A stretch of DNA of 64,000 bases from Photobacterium toruni (GTDB lineage: Bacteria; Pseudomonadota; Gammaproteobacteria; Enterobacterales; Vibrionaceae). A program made the translations under genes and the position numbers. The notes beneath the pieces are model-generated. The model saw only the letters and a program-made list of their open reading frames with translations, ran no database searches and had not been told where the DNA came from. The stretch is taken from positions 1,116,001-1,180,000 of the forward strand of contig NZ_AP024854.1 in NCBI RefSeq assembly GCF_024529955.1, read 5' to 3'. Shown one piece after another: positions 46,623-57,145 of the stretch. Position 1 is the first letter of the stretch, and each line of letters begins with the position of its first letter.

Positions 46623-48941
46623 ATGACCCGTTTTACCGCCGAACAAACTGCTTTTATTCATCATAATTCAGGTAATGCACTGTGTGTGGCCGGTGCTGGG
46701 ACGGGAAAAACAACAACATTAGTGGGAGTTGTTGAACATAAATTACAGACTATATCCGCAGATAAGATGTTGGTATTAATGTTTAACCGCGATATTCGCA
46801 CTGATTTTAAAGCCAAATTAGTTCAAATACCGACAGCAGAACGTGTCCCCGTACATACTTTTCATAGTTTTTGTTTTCAGTTATTGAGGCAATCGGGTTA
46901 TTTATCGACAACGGGTTATCAAATCGATTTTAACAGTGGTGATAGTGATAAAACGATAGCTAAACTTGTATTACGTCAGATGGCAGCACAAGAAAAATCA
47001 TATCAAAAACAACAGACGTTTAAAGATCCCCGTACTATTGAATTATTAATGAGCTTTATTGGGTTAGTAAAAGCGCATATGCTGCCACCTAAAGAAGTGT
47101 TTGAACTCTCTGAAATTAATAGAGAATATGCTTTTATAATTGAAGCGTTTTGGAATTTTGAAACCATACGTAAAGAGCGTAAACAGTTATTTTTTGATGA
47201 TTGGCTAGTAGAAACTATTCAATTACTAAAAAATGATCATGCTTTACTGGCTCATTATCATCAATGTATTCAATTTATGATGGTTGATGAATTCCAAGAT
47301 ATAAATACTGCGCAATATCAATTGCTGAAATTACTATTATCACCACAGGCTCAATTAGTTGCTGTGGGAGATGTCGATCAGTGTATTTATAAATGGCGTG
47401 GTAGTGCGCCGCAATTTATGCTTAATTTTGAACAAGATTTTGCACCAGCAACAACATATAGTTTATCGCATACATTTCGATTTGGTCATAGCCTAGCATT
47501 AACTGCGAGTCATTTGATTGCTAATAATAAGCAACGATTTCATGACTTTCAAACTATTGCTCATGAATCAGTAGCTGATACGTCTGTTGAAGTGATAGGT
47601 ACAGCGCGTCAAGTGGGTGAAATCGCTCAATCAGTGGCTGATTTTATTTCACAAGGCGGACAACCTGATGACGTTGCTATTTTAGTTAGGCGTTGGTCAC
47701 AAGCAATGCTATTTGAATTGGCATTTTTAACGAAGAAAATTCCTTACCATATGCCTATTGGCTCGGTATTAACACATAGTCGTGAAGTAAAGTTGTTAAT
47801 GGATATTATGATATTAGCGACAGGGCGTTTTTTGACATTAGCTGATAATGATAAAGCCAATTTACTGTTTAATTTATTATCATTTCCACATTGTTATGTG
47901 CCCAACAAAAGTTTACGACCATTGTGTGAGTCATTATCACAACGACCAAGTAATGAGTGGTTAGTATTAATAAAGCAAACTGAAAAAATTCAACCAACAT
48001 TAAATTTAGACACGTTTAAAGATCGGATTGAATTGCTGTTAATGTTGCAGCGTAAAGGTAATTTTAAAGCTTTAGATGTCTATAGGCAGTACCGCCGTGA
48101 CAGTGATCTTGATAGTTGGATTTGGAAAACAGAGGCAACAGCAACAGAAATAGAAGAGGCTGTTGAGCGTTTAGACAGTGTTGAAACTGTATTAGAATCA
48201 ATGGATCAAAATTGTGAGAAAGCACTACAATATTTTGAATATTATACTCAACAATCTGCGGCTGAAAACCAAGCACAACATAATAACAGCGTGCAACTAA
48301 CCACGATCTTCAGAGCTAAGGGGTGTGAGTATAGTCAAGTTCATTTACCTTATTGGGATAAAGATGCCTTTCCTTATGTAAACCGGTCATCATTAGGCAT
48401 TTCGGCTGATACAGAAGAAGAGCGTCGACTTGCTTATGTCGCGATAACACGGGCTAAACATAGTGCCAAAATATATTATACGGTTGAGAATACCAAAAAA
48501 GATCATTATGTCCGTAAAGACAAAAATGCCAGTCAATTTATTCTAGAATCAAAGGCAGAGATCGCACAGGAAATTGGACCTCAACTGTATCATGGTGGTG
48601 AATTGCCATATCATAAATCAGCTGTAGTACAGGGATATTATCGTCGATTAGCACGTTTTGATGATATGCAATCACCACCAAAACCCGCTTCTATTTCATT
48701 ACCAGAGTTAAATGTAACGGGAGAGAGTGTATATAGTTATGAGTGGGCATTACAGCAACCTATACCGGATAAAGCTGAGAAATTGATTCGAAGTATGGTA
48801 CAAACAAAAACGGTCAAATATTTAGAAACAGAAGTGGTACGTATTATACGAGAATTGAGGCAAGCAGGCACAGAGAAACAAAAAGTATTGATTAATCGTC
48901 TTATTGTTGTCGCTCGTGCCAAAGCTCGTAAATATAGTTAA
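46623..48941 (+). CDS. UvrD/Rep-family DNA helicase
   Basis: The 772-residue superfamily-1 helicase has all main motifs: Q motif TAEQTAFI, Walker A AGAGTGKTTTL (about 24-34), motif Ia HTFHSF, motif II VDEFQDIN (about 222), motif III VGDVDQCIYKWRG, motif IV LSHTFRF, motif V TIFRAKGCEYSQV and motif VI YVAITRAKH. It should unwind DNA 3' to 5' in repair or replication restart. The sequence is not UvrD or Rep proper, being longer at the C-terminus (last 130 residues unassigned). Single gene. Confidence 0.92.
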   Translation: MTRFTAEQTAFIHHNSGNALCVAGAGTGKTTTLVGVVEHKLQTISADKMLVLMFNRDIRTDFKAKLVQIPTAERVPVHTFHSFCFQLLRQSGYLSTTGYQIDFNSGDSDKTIAKLVLRQMAAQEKSYQKQQTFKDPRTIELLMSFIGLVKAHMLPPKEVFELSEINREYAFIIEAFWNFETIRKERKQLFFDDWLVETIQLLKNDHALLAHYHQCIQFMMVDEFQDINTAQYQLLKLLLSPQAQLVAVGDVDQCIYKWRGSAPQFMLNFEQDFAPATTYSLSHTFRFGHSLALTASHLIANNKQRFHDFQTIAHESVADTSVEVIGTARQVGEIAQSVADFISQGGQPDDVAILVRRWSQAMLFELAFLTKKIPYHMPIGSVLTHSREVKLLMDIMILATGRFLTLADNDKANLLFNLLSFPHCYVPNKSLRPLCESLSQRPSNEWLVLIKQTEKIQPTLNLDTFKDRIELLLMLQRKGNFKALDVYRQYRRDSDLDSWIWKTEATATEIEEAVERLDSVETVLESMDQNCEKALQYFEYYTQQSAAENQAQHNNSVQLTTIFRAKGCEYSQVHLPYWDKDAFPYVNRSSLGISADTEEERRLAYVAITRAKHSAKIYYTVENTKKDHYVRKDKNASQFILESKAEIAQEIGPQLYHGGELPYHKSAVVQGYYRRLARFDDMQSPPKPASISLPELNVTGESVYSYEWALQQPIPDKAEKLIRSMVQTKTVKYLETEVVRIIRELRQAGTEKQKVLINRLIVVARAKARKYS

Positions 48942-48959
48942 CTCTGAACAATAAATAAT

Positions 48960-49097
48960 TTATCGATGCTCTCGATTAGCTCGCATTTCACGTTGGCCTA
49001 AATTTTGCTGAACGGCAAATTCAAGACGTTCACGTAATTGACGGGATTTAGTTTCAGTATTTTTGAGACCAAATGTTTGTAAGAATTTTTTTATCAT
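48960..49097 (-). CDS. Possible small basic protein, 45 aa
   Basis: This short frame on the minus strand encodes MIKKFLQTFGLKN followed by an Arg/Glu/Gln-rich helix (residues 15-45, RQLRERLEFAVQQ, then REMRANREHR), a plausible amphipathic or coiled helix. There is no clear ribosome binding site. The rest of the 48942-49382 gap is AT-rich and shows no other gene. Confidence 0.4.
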   Translation of the reverse strand: MIKKFLQTFGLKNTETKSRQLRERLEFAVQQNLGQREMRANREHR

Positions 49098-49382
49098 AAA
49101 CGTTCTATTAACTCATTATTAGATAAAGAATAATCCTGTTAATTACTCGATTATTCTTTAATTTTAGTGAATTAACATCGTCCTTGAGCTTTTTCGCTCC
49201 ATTATATCGTCGGTTAGAAAATCTAAGGATATAAAGGATGTTAAAATAGTAATAAGCATAATGGATTAACTTGTAATAAAACGTTGTGCTTATTTGTTAA
49301 TTTTATGGCAGCATTTTTTTTCTGTCAAAGTAATATTAAGCCGTTATTGTAAAAGCCGATAAGATGCTAAAAAAGACATAGA

Positions 49383-50639
49383 TCACACTTTTGTTGACTG
49401 GTTTTGCCATTTATCCACGACTAAAGCGGCTATTAAATCCCCTTCCACATTAACAGCAGTACGGAAAGTATCCAGTGGGCGCTCAATAATAAGTAATATC
49501 GCGATTGCTTCAAGTGGAATACCTACTGCGAGTAATACGAGTTGCATACCTGACATTGAACCTGATGGCATGCCTGGAGCACCAATGGATGACACCATTG
49601 CCATAATAAAAATGATAATAAGTCCTGATGTTCCAAGATCAATACCATATAGTTGAGCTAAGAAAATAGCGGCAACCCCTTCAAACAGCGCTGTACCATC
49701 CATATTCATGATTGAACCTAATGGTAATACCATACTGCTCGTCGGTTGTGATATACCTAAATCTTCTTGTGCTGTTTGTAATGAAAGCGGCAAAGTTGCA
49801 GAGCTTGATGAAGTTGCAAATGCCATTGCCATTGGAGCAGATAGGGCTCTAAAGAGCGTTGAATATTTAATACCTGTAAATACTTTTGCAAGTAGAGGTA
49901 AAACTATTCCACCGTGAATTAATGTCAGCACAAAGACCAATAAAGCGAAGAGTGCTAACTCACCAAAAATACTGTTACCACTTTGAGCGGTAAACTGAAA
50001 TACAATTGCAAATACGGCTAAAGGTGCAAGTTTAATAACTACCGATACGACACGGTTAATGGCAATGTTAAGGCCTGAGATGATGTCGAAAATAGGATGT
50101 TTAGGTGGCAAACTTGCGAGTAAAGCAATACCTAGTAATAGCGCAAAAACGACAATAGCTAATAGATTTGTTGTTGCTAATGCTTGAAAAGGGTTAACTA
50201 ATGCCATGTTAAATAATTTTTCTGCAATAGCCCCACCAGAAGATGTATTACTATCAATTAATTGAATATGACTACCGACGGTTACTTGTGCTGTATCAAC
50301 TAAATGTGGCCATTTAGGGATCGCAAGTGAGACGCCAAGACCTAAACAAATGGCAAGGGTTGAAGTTAGACTATAAAAAGCAATTGTTTTATAACCTAAT
50401 GTTTTTAATTGTGACGTTGAGCCAATGCTTGTAATACCTTGCAGTAATGAGAATAACACGACAATACCAACCAACATCTTGAGTAAACCGATATAGGTTG
50501 TTTTGGTTAGCATTAATAATTTAAAAGCAGTCGTGTGTTCAAAACCTACTTGCAAGGGCAATAAAGAGGCGAGACTCCATGCAAATAGAGCTGCAACCAT
50601 TAATTGGAAAGGTAATGATTTGAATAGATGACGGTTCAT
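49383..50639 (-). CDS. Dicarboxylate/amino acid:cation symporter
   Basis: The 418-residue protein belongs to the DAACS (GltP/SstT/TcyP) family: a serine-rich re-entrant hairpin (ATSSSSATLPLSL, about 275-287), MNMDGTALFEGVAAIFLAQ with the NMDGT motif, and IGAPGMPSGSMSGMQLVL. The substrate could be glutamate, aspartate, serine or a C4-dicarboxylate. It is an inner-membrane transporter coupled to sodium or protons. Single gene. Confidence 0.9.
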   Translation of the reverse strand: MNRHLFKSLPFQLMVAALFAWSLASLLPLQVGFEHTTAFKLLMLTKTTYIGLLKMLVGIVVLFSLLQGITSIGSTSQLKTLGYKTIAFYSLTSTLAICLGLGVSLAIPKWPHLVDTAQVTVGSHIQLIDSNTSSGGAIAEKLFNMALVNPFQALATTNLLAIVVFALLLGIALLASLPPKHPIFDIISGLNIAINRVVSVVIKLAPLAVFAIVFQFTAQSGNSIFGELALFALLVFVLTLIHGGIVLPLLAKVFTGIKYSTLFRALSAPMAMAFATSSSSATLPLSLQTAQEDLGISQPTSSMVLPLGSIMNMDGTALFEGVAAIFLAQLYGIDLGTSGLIIIFIMAMVSSIGAPGMPSGSMSGMQLVLLAVGIPLEAIAILLIIERPLDTFRTAVNVEGDLIAALVVDKWQNQSTKV

Positions 50640-50783
50640 GGAAAAGGTCTCTGTTCGGTGTCAGTTTCGTAATGAGAATATAAAAAGAAAAACTTGGTAT
50701 TAAAGGCTTATTAGTTATATCGGGTTTACATATAGATTGCCTAATCCAAGGGATATGTTAAATATAAATTGTAGTGTAAAAAT

Positions 50784-50842
50784 AAAAACGCTCTGACATT
50801 AAATGTCAGAGCGTGGCAAATGCCATTCTCAATTAACGATGA
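50784..50842 (-). ncRNA. Candidate small RNA, about 60 nt
   Basis: On the minus strand a promoter-like TTGTTT-N18-TATAAA (50849-50878) lies just before a segment of about 30 nt that ends in the strong terminator at 50788-50814. No reading frame is present. It could equally be the 3' end of the dehydrogenase transcript. Confidence 0.3.
50788..50814 (-). terminator. Strong intrinsic terminator
   Basis: ACGCTCTGACATT and its complement form a 13-bp stem, followed on the minus strand by TTTTTATTTTT. It lies 185 nt after the formaldehyde dehydrogenase gene; see the candidate RNA directly before it. Confidence 0.85.
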
Positions 50843-50949
50843 TTTGGGTTTATATCCAAATAAGGTATTGTAAAACAAAAATAATATCGTTAATAAGTTA
50901 ACAGCTAATCCATTAGCGTATGGTAGTGAACAAGTAAATATAAAACAGT

Positions 50950-50975
50950 CTCAACGCATATTGCTATGCGTTGAG
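50950..50975 (-). terminator. Hairpin directly after the formaldehyde dehydrogenase gene
   Basis: CTCAACGCATA and its complement (11 bp perfect, 4-nt loop) lie 25 nt after the stop. The tail is only ACTGTTTTA on the minus strand, so termination may be partial. Confidence 0.6.
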
Positions 50976-50999
50976 AAAGTGACAAAATGAAATGATAAA

Positions 51000-52142
<1,143 letters not shown>

Positions 52143-52464
52143 TTAAAATAGTTGTGACCCATGCTTAAGCACAATGTTCGTTGTTAATTATAGTCACAGG
52201 TTTAATACCGCTCGTGTGACTTGATGTGGTTATTATATTTATTTCTTAAAGATTGATAATCCCTAAAAATGGTAAATCATCATTACTGCTGCGTAATAAT
52301 ATAAGTTTTTTTGATATTAACTATAGTCATTAAACGTGCAATTAAAGTTGATGAGGTTAGGGTAGACCATGATGATGGATTAGATATTTAGTGATTATCA
52401 AAATATGACATATGTTACGTTTATTGTTTTTTATAGAAGGTATACAAAATACGAATAAAAAAAA
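52143..52464. other. Gene-free region upstream of frmA
   Basis: AT-rich, contains the frmA promoter. No binding site recognised by eye. Confidence 0.4.
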
Positions 52465-52487
52465 GCAACACCCCAAAAGGATGTTGC
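52465..52487 (-). terminator. Intrinsic terminator of the first gfa gene
   Basis: GCAACA and TGTTGC with inner CC/GG pairs, followed on the minus strand by T8. It lies about 30 nt after the stop, so gfa and frmA are not one transcript. Confidence 0.9.
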
Positions 52488-52517
52488 CTCAATTTTTCAC
52501 ACTATAGTTGTGTAATA

Positions 52518-53087
52518 TTATGCTTGTGGATGATTTTGAGCATAAACGTGAGTTGCGATTGCATCCATTAGTGCTGGAGATAGGCAATCGTAAGTGTTTA
52601 GGCCTAGTTCATTTAGACGAGCACGGATAGCTGTCATGTCTTTTGGATCAGTACCAGTTTCGATGATTGAAGAAACAAAAGCAGCGAACTCTGGTGCAGA
52701 CCAACCTTTGTCAGTAGATAGTTCTGTGTGAACAAAATCTAGACCAAAGAATGGGTGGTTAGTATTGTCGATACGACCATACATGTGAACACCACATTCT
52801 TTACAAGCGTGACGTTTAATTGCTGCAGACTCGTCGATAACAACAAGTTTTTCAGCATTTGCAATTACTTCAACATTGTTACGTGAAATAACAGCGATTT
52901 GTGAGAATACAGCGCCTTCTGGTTTCCAGCACTTAGAACAACCACAAGCGTGGTTATGTGCAGTTTGACCTGATAGTTTTACACGTACAGTGTTTGACTC
53001 ACAGTTACAGTTTAATACGCCACCTTGGAAGTTTTCTTTAGTTGCAGCGAAACCGTTATCAATTGAAGGGTGTAGAGATATAGACAT
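52518..53087 (-). CDS. gfa: S-(hydroxymethyl)glutathione synthase, copy 1
   Basis: The 189-residue protein binds zinc and speeds the joining of formaldehyde and glutathione. The cysteine motifs are complete: CNC (residues 27-29), [11 protein letters not shown] (about 48-58) and [27 protein letters not shown] closes the domain. It is followed downstream by frmA on the same strand. Compared with copy 2, the codon choice is closer to that of frmA, so this is likely the main form. Confidence 0.93.
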   Translation of the reverse strand: MSISLHPSIDNGFAATKENFQGGVLNCNCESNTVRVKLSGQTAHNHACGCSKCWKPEGAVFSQIAVISRNNVEVIANAEKLVVIDESAAIKRHACKECGVHMYGRIDNTNHPFFGLDFVHTELSTDKGWSAPEFAAFVSSIIETGTDPKDMTAIRARLNELGLNTYDCLSPALMDAIATHVYAQNHPQA

Positions 53088-53401
53088 AATGTTTCTCTTA
53101 TTGGATTGTTATTAAGTAATATTTATTTTTTGTTTATTATAATTAATTTAAAAGGTCATTTTTAAAATACTATATTTAACGTAGTATAAGTGCGATCAAA
53201 ATGAAAAAATTAATTATGATAATAACAAATAAAAATATAGATATTGTGTCGATGAAATATATTCTATACGTTATTTTGATTTTCACAATAACGGATATTG
53301 TAATTGATTATTACCAAGTAGGAACAATCAAAAAAATAGGTAGCCCTAATAAGGCACAACTTAAAAGGGCACTATTATAATGAAATAAATTAGCTGTTAT
53401 T
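53088..53401. other. AT-rich gap between the two gfa copies
   Basis: It holds the promoter of copy 1. A weak hairpin GCCCT/AGGGC at 53343-53370, just after copy 2, may be its terminator. Otherwise I see nothing. Confidence 0.4.
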
Positions 53402-54013
53402 TTATTTATTTTTACTGATATGGGTCGCAATAGCATCCATTAAATCAGGCGATAAGCAATCGTAAGCTTCTAAACCTAATGATTCAAAACGATCACGAAT
53501 AGCAGGCATTGATTTAGGATCTGTGCCTGTCTCAATCACAGAAGAGACAAATGCAGCAAATGCAGGTGCTGACCAGCCTTGCTCACTAGAAAGCTCTGTA
53601 TGAACGAAATCTAGACCATAAAAAGGGTGGTTAGCATCTTCAATACGTCCATACATATGAACCCCACAATCTTTACAAGCATGGCGTTTTATTGTCGCAG
53701 ATTTATCAACAATAACTAATTTTTTAGCATTAGCGGTTACGGAAACTTTATCGCGAGGGATAACAGCTACTTGTGAAAATAAAGCGCCTTTAGGTTTCCA
53801 ACATTTAGAGCAACCACAAGCGTGATTATGTGCTGTTTGTCCTGATAGTTTTACTGTTACTGGATTCTTTCGACATTGACAGTTAATTGAACCACCCACA
53901 AATGTATTATTAGTCGGTTTGATTCCATTATCAATTGCAGGGTGCAGTTTAATAAAAGATGACGTTGAGCCTTCAGTATTATTACCGAATAATTTAGCAA
54001 AGAATTTTTTCAT
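53402..54013 (-). CDS. gfa: S-(hydroxymethyl)glutathione synthase, copy 2
   Basis: The 203-residue paralogue keeps all zinc cysteines ([26 protein letters not shown]) and is alike in sequence to copy 1 over about 180 residues. It carries a 16-20-residue basic N-terminal extension ([16 protein letters not shown]) that copy 1 lacks. Tandem duplication with divergence is the likely origin. A 15-copy heptanucleotide repeat lies 71-175 bp before its start. Confidence 0.9.
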   Translation of the reverse strand: MKKFFAKLFGNNTEGSTSSFIKLHPAIDNGIKPTNNTFVGGSINCQCRKNPVTVKLSGQTAHNHACGCSKCWKPKGALFSQVAVIPRDKVSVTANAKKLVIVDKSATIKRHACKDCGVHMYGRIEDANHPFYGLDFVHTELSSEQGWSAPAFAAFVSSVIETGTDPKSMPAIRDRFESLGLEAYDCLSPDLMDAIATHISKNK

Positions 54014-54083
54014 TATATTATCTTATATATAGTAAGGTAAGCGTATTAAATACTTGTGATGAAAAATATCATCAGTAATATAT

Positions 54084-54188
54084 TTAGGTATTAGGTATTA
54101 GGTATTAGGTATTAGGTATTAGGTATTAGGTATTAGGTATTAGGTATTAGGTATTAGGTATTAGGTATTAGGTATTAGGTATTAGGTA
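54084..54188. repeat. Heptanucleotide tandem repeat, 15 perfect copies of TTAGGTA
   Basis: TTAGGTA is repeated without a single change from 54084 to 54188, followed by TT and a hairpin. It lies between the NADH dehydrogenase stop and the gfa copy 2 start. The perfect identity suggests recent slippage and thus length polymorphism. Seven bases is not a multiple of three, but no gene is read through it. Confidence 0.97.
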
Positions 54189-54212
54189 TTCGGCTAATAT
54201 TATTAGCCGAAT
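54188..54212. terminator. Hairpin at the 3' end of the NADH dehydrogenase gene
   Basis: ATTCGGCTAAT and its complement form a perfect 11-bp stem with a 3-nt loop, 18 nt after the stop. The minus-strand tail runs into the tandem repeat and has no T-run. Confidence 0.6.
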
Positions 54213-54229
54213 AGTTATCATGTTTTTTA

Positions 54230-55462
54230 TTACAATCCATTAATACTAGGTTGGAATAAAGCTTTTAAGCGTTTTGTAATAATTAAACGCGATACAGTAA
54301 ACATACCTTCAACGGTACGTTGGTGAAGACGGAAAATCGTATCGTAAAGACGACGAATTAGACGTCCCTTAAAGACTAAGTTATTTGCCATTTTTGAATG
54401 AGGAGCAAATGACCCTACTGCAAAATGGTGACCAACAGCAACAACCATCCCACCATCTTTAAATTCAAAATCAGTCAGTTCTTTACCACGTAATAAAGCC
54501 GTTAAGCTTTTAGCTAAATGGACTGCAGCACGGTTAGCCGCTTGTGCTTTTGGTGGAACAAAACTACCATCAGCTTGTGGAATAGATGCACAATCACCTA
54601 AAGAGAAAATGCTATCATCTATAGTTGTAGTCAGGTTTGCATTAACAATAATTTGGTTCATGCGATTATATTCTAAGCCACCAAGCCCTTTTAACCATTC
54701 AGGCGCTTTCACACCAGCAGCCCAAAATTGAATATCCGCTTCTAGTGGTTGATTATCTGCAGTAACCATACCGTGTTCAGACACTTCACTGATACGAGTA
54801 TTTAACATGACATTAATGTTTGTACGTTGTAGCTCTTTTAATACTTTAGCCGACATTTTTTGTGGGCTATTTGGTAACACACGATCTGCTGCTTCAATCA
54901 AGTTGATTGTCAGTTTTGCCGCATTGTAACGCTGCAGTTTGTGACTCACTCGCGCCAGTTCAGCGGCAAGCTCAACACCTGTTGCACCTGCACCAACAAT
55001 ATTTACAGTACGATCATTACCTTCGCGCAATAATTGACTGATCTTGTTCCATGCATGACGCGCTTGGCTTGCTGAATCAAGGAAAATACAATTATCACGA
55101 GCACCAGTGGTGTTAAAGTCGTTACTTACTGCACCAACAGCAACAATAAGGTAATCGTATTTAACCATTGCTTCTGTACCATCATTACGACGAACAGCGA
55201 GCATTTTATTTTCACGATCAATATCAGTCATTGCAGCTTGATAATGTTGGTAACCATTGATTGCACCATGAGTGAAATAGCAAACCGAATCTAATTCACG
55301 GTCAAAAGTACCAGCAGCAATCTCATGCAGACGTGGTTTCCAATAGTGATCTGTTTCTGGTTCAACCAAAATAATTTCATGTTTTTTACGATTAGCTTTT
55401 GCTAATAACGTTGATAGTTCTATACCGGCAGCACCGCCACCTACAATAACGATTCGTGACAT
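54230..55462 (-). CDS. Type II NADH dehydrogenase-like flavoprotein
   Basis: The 410-residue protein has an FAD fold at the start (IVIVGGGAAGIELSTLLA), a second nucleotide fold (VNIVGAGATGVELAAELA, about 150), the family block IFSLGDCASIPQ, PPKAQAANRAA, and a C-terminal amphipathic region that attaches NDH-2 to the membrane. It should pass electrons from NADH to quinone without pumping protons. It differs enough from E. coli Ndh that another acceptor is possible. A structured leader lies in front. Confidence 0.85.
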   Translation of the reverse strand: MSRIVIVGGGAAGIELSTLLAKANRKKHEIILVEPETDHYWKPRLHEIAAGTFDRELDSVCYFTHGAINGYQHYQAAMTDIDRENKMLAVRRNDGTEAMVKYDYLIVAVGAVSNDFNTTGARDNCIFLDSASQARHAWNKISQLLREGNDRTVNIVGAGATGVELAAELARVSHKLQRYNAAKLTINLIEAADRVLPNSPQKMSAKVLKELQRTNINVMLNTRISEVSEHGMVTADNQPLEADIQFWAAGVKAPEWLKGLGGLEYNRMNQIIVNANLTTTIDDSIFSLGDCASIPQADGSFVPPKAQAANRAAVHLAKSLTALLRGKELTDFEFKDGGMVVAVGHHFAVGSFAPHSKMANNLVFKGRLIRRLYDTIFRLHQRTVEGMFTVSRLIITKRLKALFQPSINGL

Positions 55463-55594
55463 AACGAATACCTCAAAAAGTGAACCCTAGACATCATTCT
55501 CAGGGGATGGTCTTTCCATCATTAAAGCTATGAGCTGATCCGTTGCTACAAAATGATTTTTTATGAGCCCTAATACGTAGGGCGGCTACCTGAT
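55463..55594 (-). promoter_or_regulatory. Structured 5' leader of the NADH dehydrogenase gene
   Basis: About 130 nt of untranslated leader are expected from the promoter at 55601-55630. It folds into at least two perfect hairpins, GCCCTA/TAGGGC (55567-55583) and GATGG/CCATC (55506-55520). It does not fit a riboswitch I know; the presence of CTGAGA alone is not enough for a TPP class. Confidence 0.4.
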
Positions 55595-55600
55595 ATCTTA

Positions 55601-55630
55601 TATATAATGAATTTCTTTGATATAAGACAA
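55601..55630 (-). promoter_or_regulatory. Promoter of the NADH dehydrogenase gene
   Basis: On the minus strand, TTGTCT-N18-TATATA. The rest of the gap to 56004 is AT-rich; two hairpins at 55921-55941 and 55968-55992 lie just after the next LysR gene. Confidence 0.5.
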
Positions 55631-55967
55631 TTAAATTGGTCAAAATTCAAGTTTTGTGAACTAAATCAGGGTGTTTTTTTTAAAATATTTAAGTTGAGCC
55701 AACGGTGACCATTATATTACCAACCAATATAATGACAATATCTTAAAAAACAAATAACTTTTACTGGGTGGTAAAAATAAAGCATCAAAATGGACTGTTT
55801 AAAAGAATACATGCAATAAATTATTAGCGAAATGATGAGATTTATGTTTAGAGATAATTTGCATAACTATACATATTCTAGATATAGAAAAGGATAATGA
55901 CAGAAAGTCTAATGAGGTGTAATTCTTATAGCGTAAGAATTTAAATGATACGAGGTAAGGGAAGATA

Positions 55968-55992
55968 TAGCATGAGTGAGATGCTCATGCTA
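55968..55992 (-). terminator. Hairpin after the LysR gene
   Basis: TAGCATGAG and CTCATGCTA (9 bp, 7-nt loop) lie 12 nt after the stop. A second stem (AATTCTTA) lies at 55921-55941. T-runs are poor. Confidence 0.5.
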
Positions 55993-56004
55993 AATAAGGA
56001 TTAT

Positions 56005-56898
56005 TTAAAATGATTCAACATTAGTAATTTGTCCCTGAAGCCAATGAATAGCAGGACTTAATTGAGAACCAATAGGGTAAATAAGGGACGCTGACCATAC
56101 ATTACTGGTAATTTTACTGAATGAAAGATTAAGTTTTTGCACGAGATCGTTTTTAAGATCATGCTGCAATACGAAATCAGGTAAACAACAGATACCAATG
56201 TCTTCACGGCATAATGATAAAATAGTATGGATATCTTCAACGTGCCATAATTGCAAAGCTGCTTTTGCTTCATCAAAAGGTAACGAGTCTAATGATGCTG
56301 GAATTAAGAGGCGCTGTTGGCAGAAATCTTGATAGCTTAATGTTGCTGCTCCGCCATTAAATTTATCAAGGTAAGATTGAGTTGCAACCCAACTGACATT
56401 TATATTGAATGCTTGAGTGTACTCTAGGTTAATCTTATTTTCTTGATCAAATATACCAAGCGCAATATCAAGATTTTTAGCCTTGATCTCTTCTGCTAAC
56501 CGCTTACTATTTTGCTGCATAATAAATAATTCAATATTAGGCAAATCAGAGGACAGTTTTTTTATTATTGAAAGTATTTTATCGTTACAAACCAGTGGGT
56601 CGATACCTACCTTGATTTTAACATCATTCATATGATAAATAGATAATGATCGCTCAAGAAATGTTTGATATTGCGCCATCATTATCTTTGCATTTTTTAG
56701 TACATGCTCACCTTTTTCAGTAAGACGAGGGCATTTACTTGAACGGTCAAATACTTGAAATCCTAAATCGAGTTCAAAATTTTGAATCGTGAGACTAACG
56801 GCAGCTTGAGTTTTATTTAACTGTCGTGCAGCAGCACTAAATGAACCATATTCAGCAGCAGCAATAAATGAGGTTAGCGTTTCAATCTTTATATTCAT
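56005..56898 (-). CDS. LysR-family regulator near the acetoin genes
   Basis: The 297-residue protein has the LysR DNA-binding domain at residues 4-62 (FSAAARQLNKTQAAVSLTIQNFELDLGFQVF) and an effector domain behind. It lies downstream of alsS-budA and of the permease gene on the same strand, with 247 bp before it, so it has its own promoter. An AlsR/BudR role is plausible by position but not shown; control of the permease is equally possible. Confidence 0.83.
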   Translation of the reverse strand: MNIKIETLTSFIAAAEYGSFSAAARQLNKTQAAVSLTIQNFELDLGFQVFDRSSKCPRLTEKGEHVLKNAKIMMAQYQTFLERSLSIYHMNDVKIKVGIDPLVCNDKILSIIKKLSSDLPNIELFIMQQNSKRLAEEIKAKNLDIALGIFDQENKINLEYTQAFNINVSWVATQSYLDKFNGGAATLSYQDFCQQRLLIPASLDSLPFDEAKAALQLWHVEDIHTILSLCREDIGICCLPDFVLQHDLKNDLVQKLNLSFSKITSNVWSASLIYPIGSQLSPAIHWLQGQITNVESF

Positions 56899-57145
56899 TT
56901 TTTAACGATTCATCTTATTTTATTATTATGGATATAATCATATCTTATCAAACTGTATAAGAATGATATCAATGGAGCGGCTCTAATATAACTAAATCCT
57001 ATACATAATAGCAACTATTAGTGATTTTATATTAATATTTACTGTTAAATTATAACTAAGTCGTTACGTGTTATGTTTTGATGCGATAATAAAATTTAAT
57101 ATTAATTGAAAGAGGAGACATATCGAATGACATGTCTCGCATAAA

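Noticed and set aside
54084..54188. Short direct repeats that might suggest a CRISPR array
   Set aside because: The 7-bp units are directly joined with no spacers and no cas genes are near; it is a simple tandem repeat.
55490..55600. TPP or Mn (yybP-ykoY) riboswitch before the NADH dehydrogenase gene
   Set aside because: Only CTGAGA or GGGGA-like fragments match; the rest of either consensus is missing.
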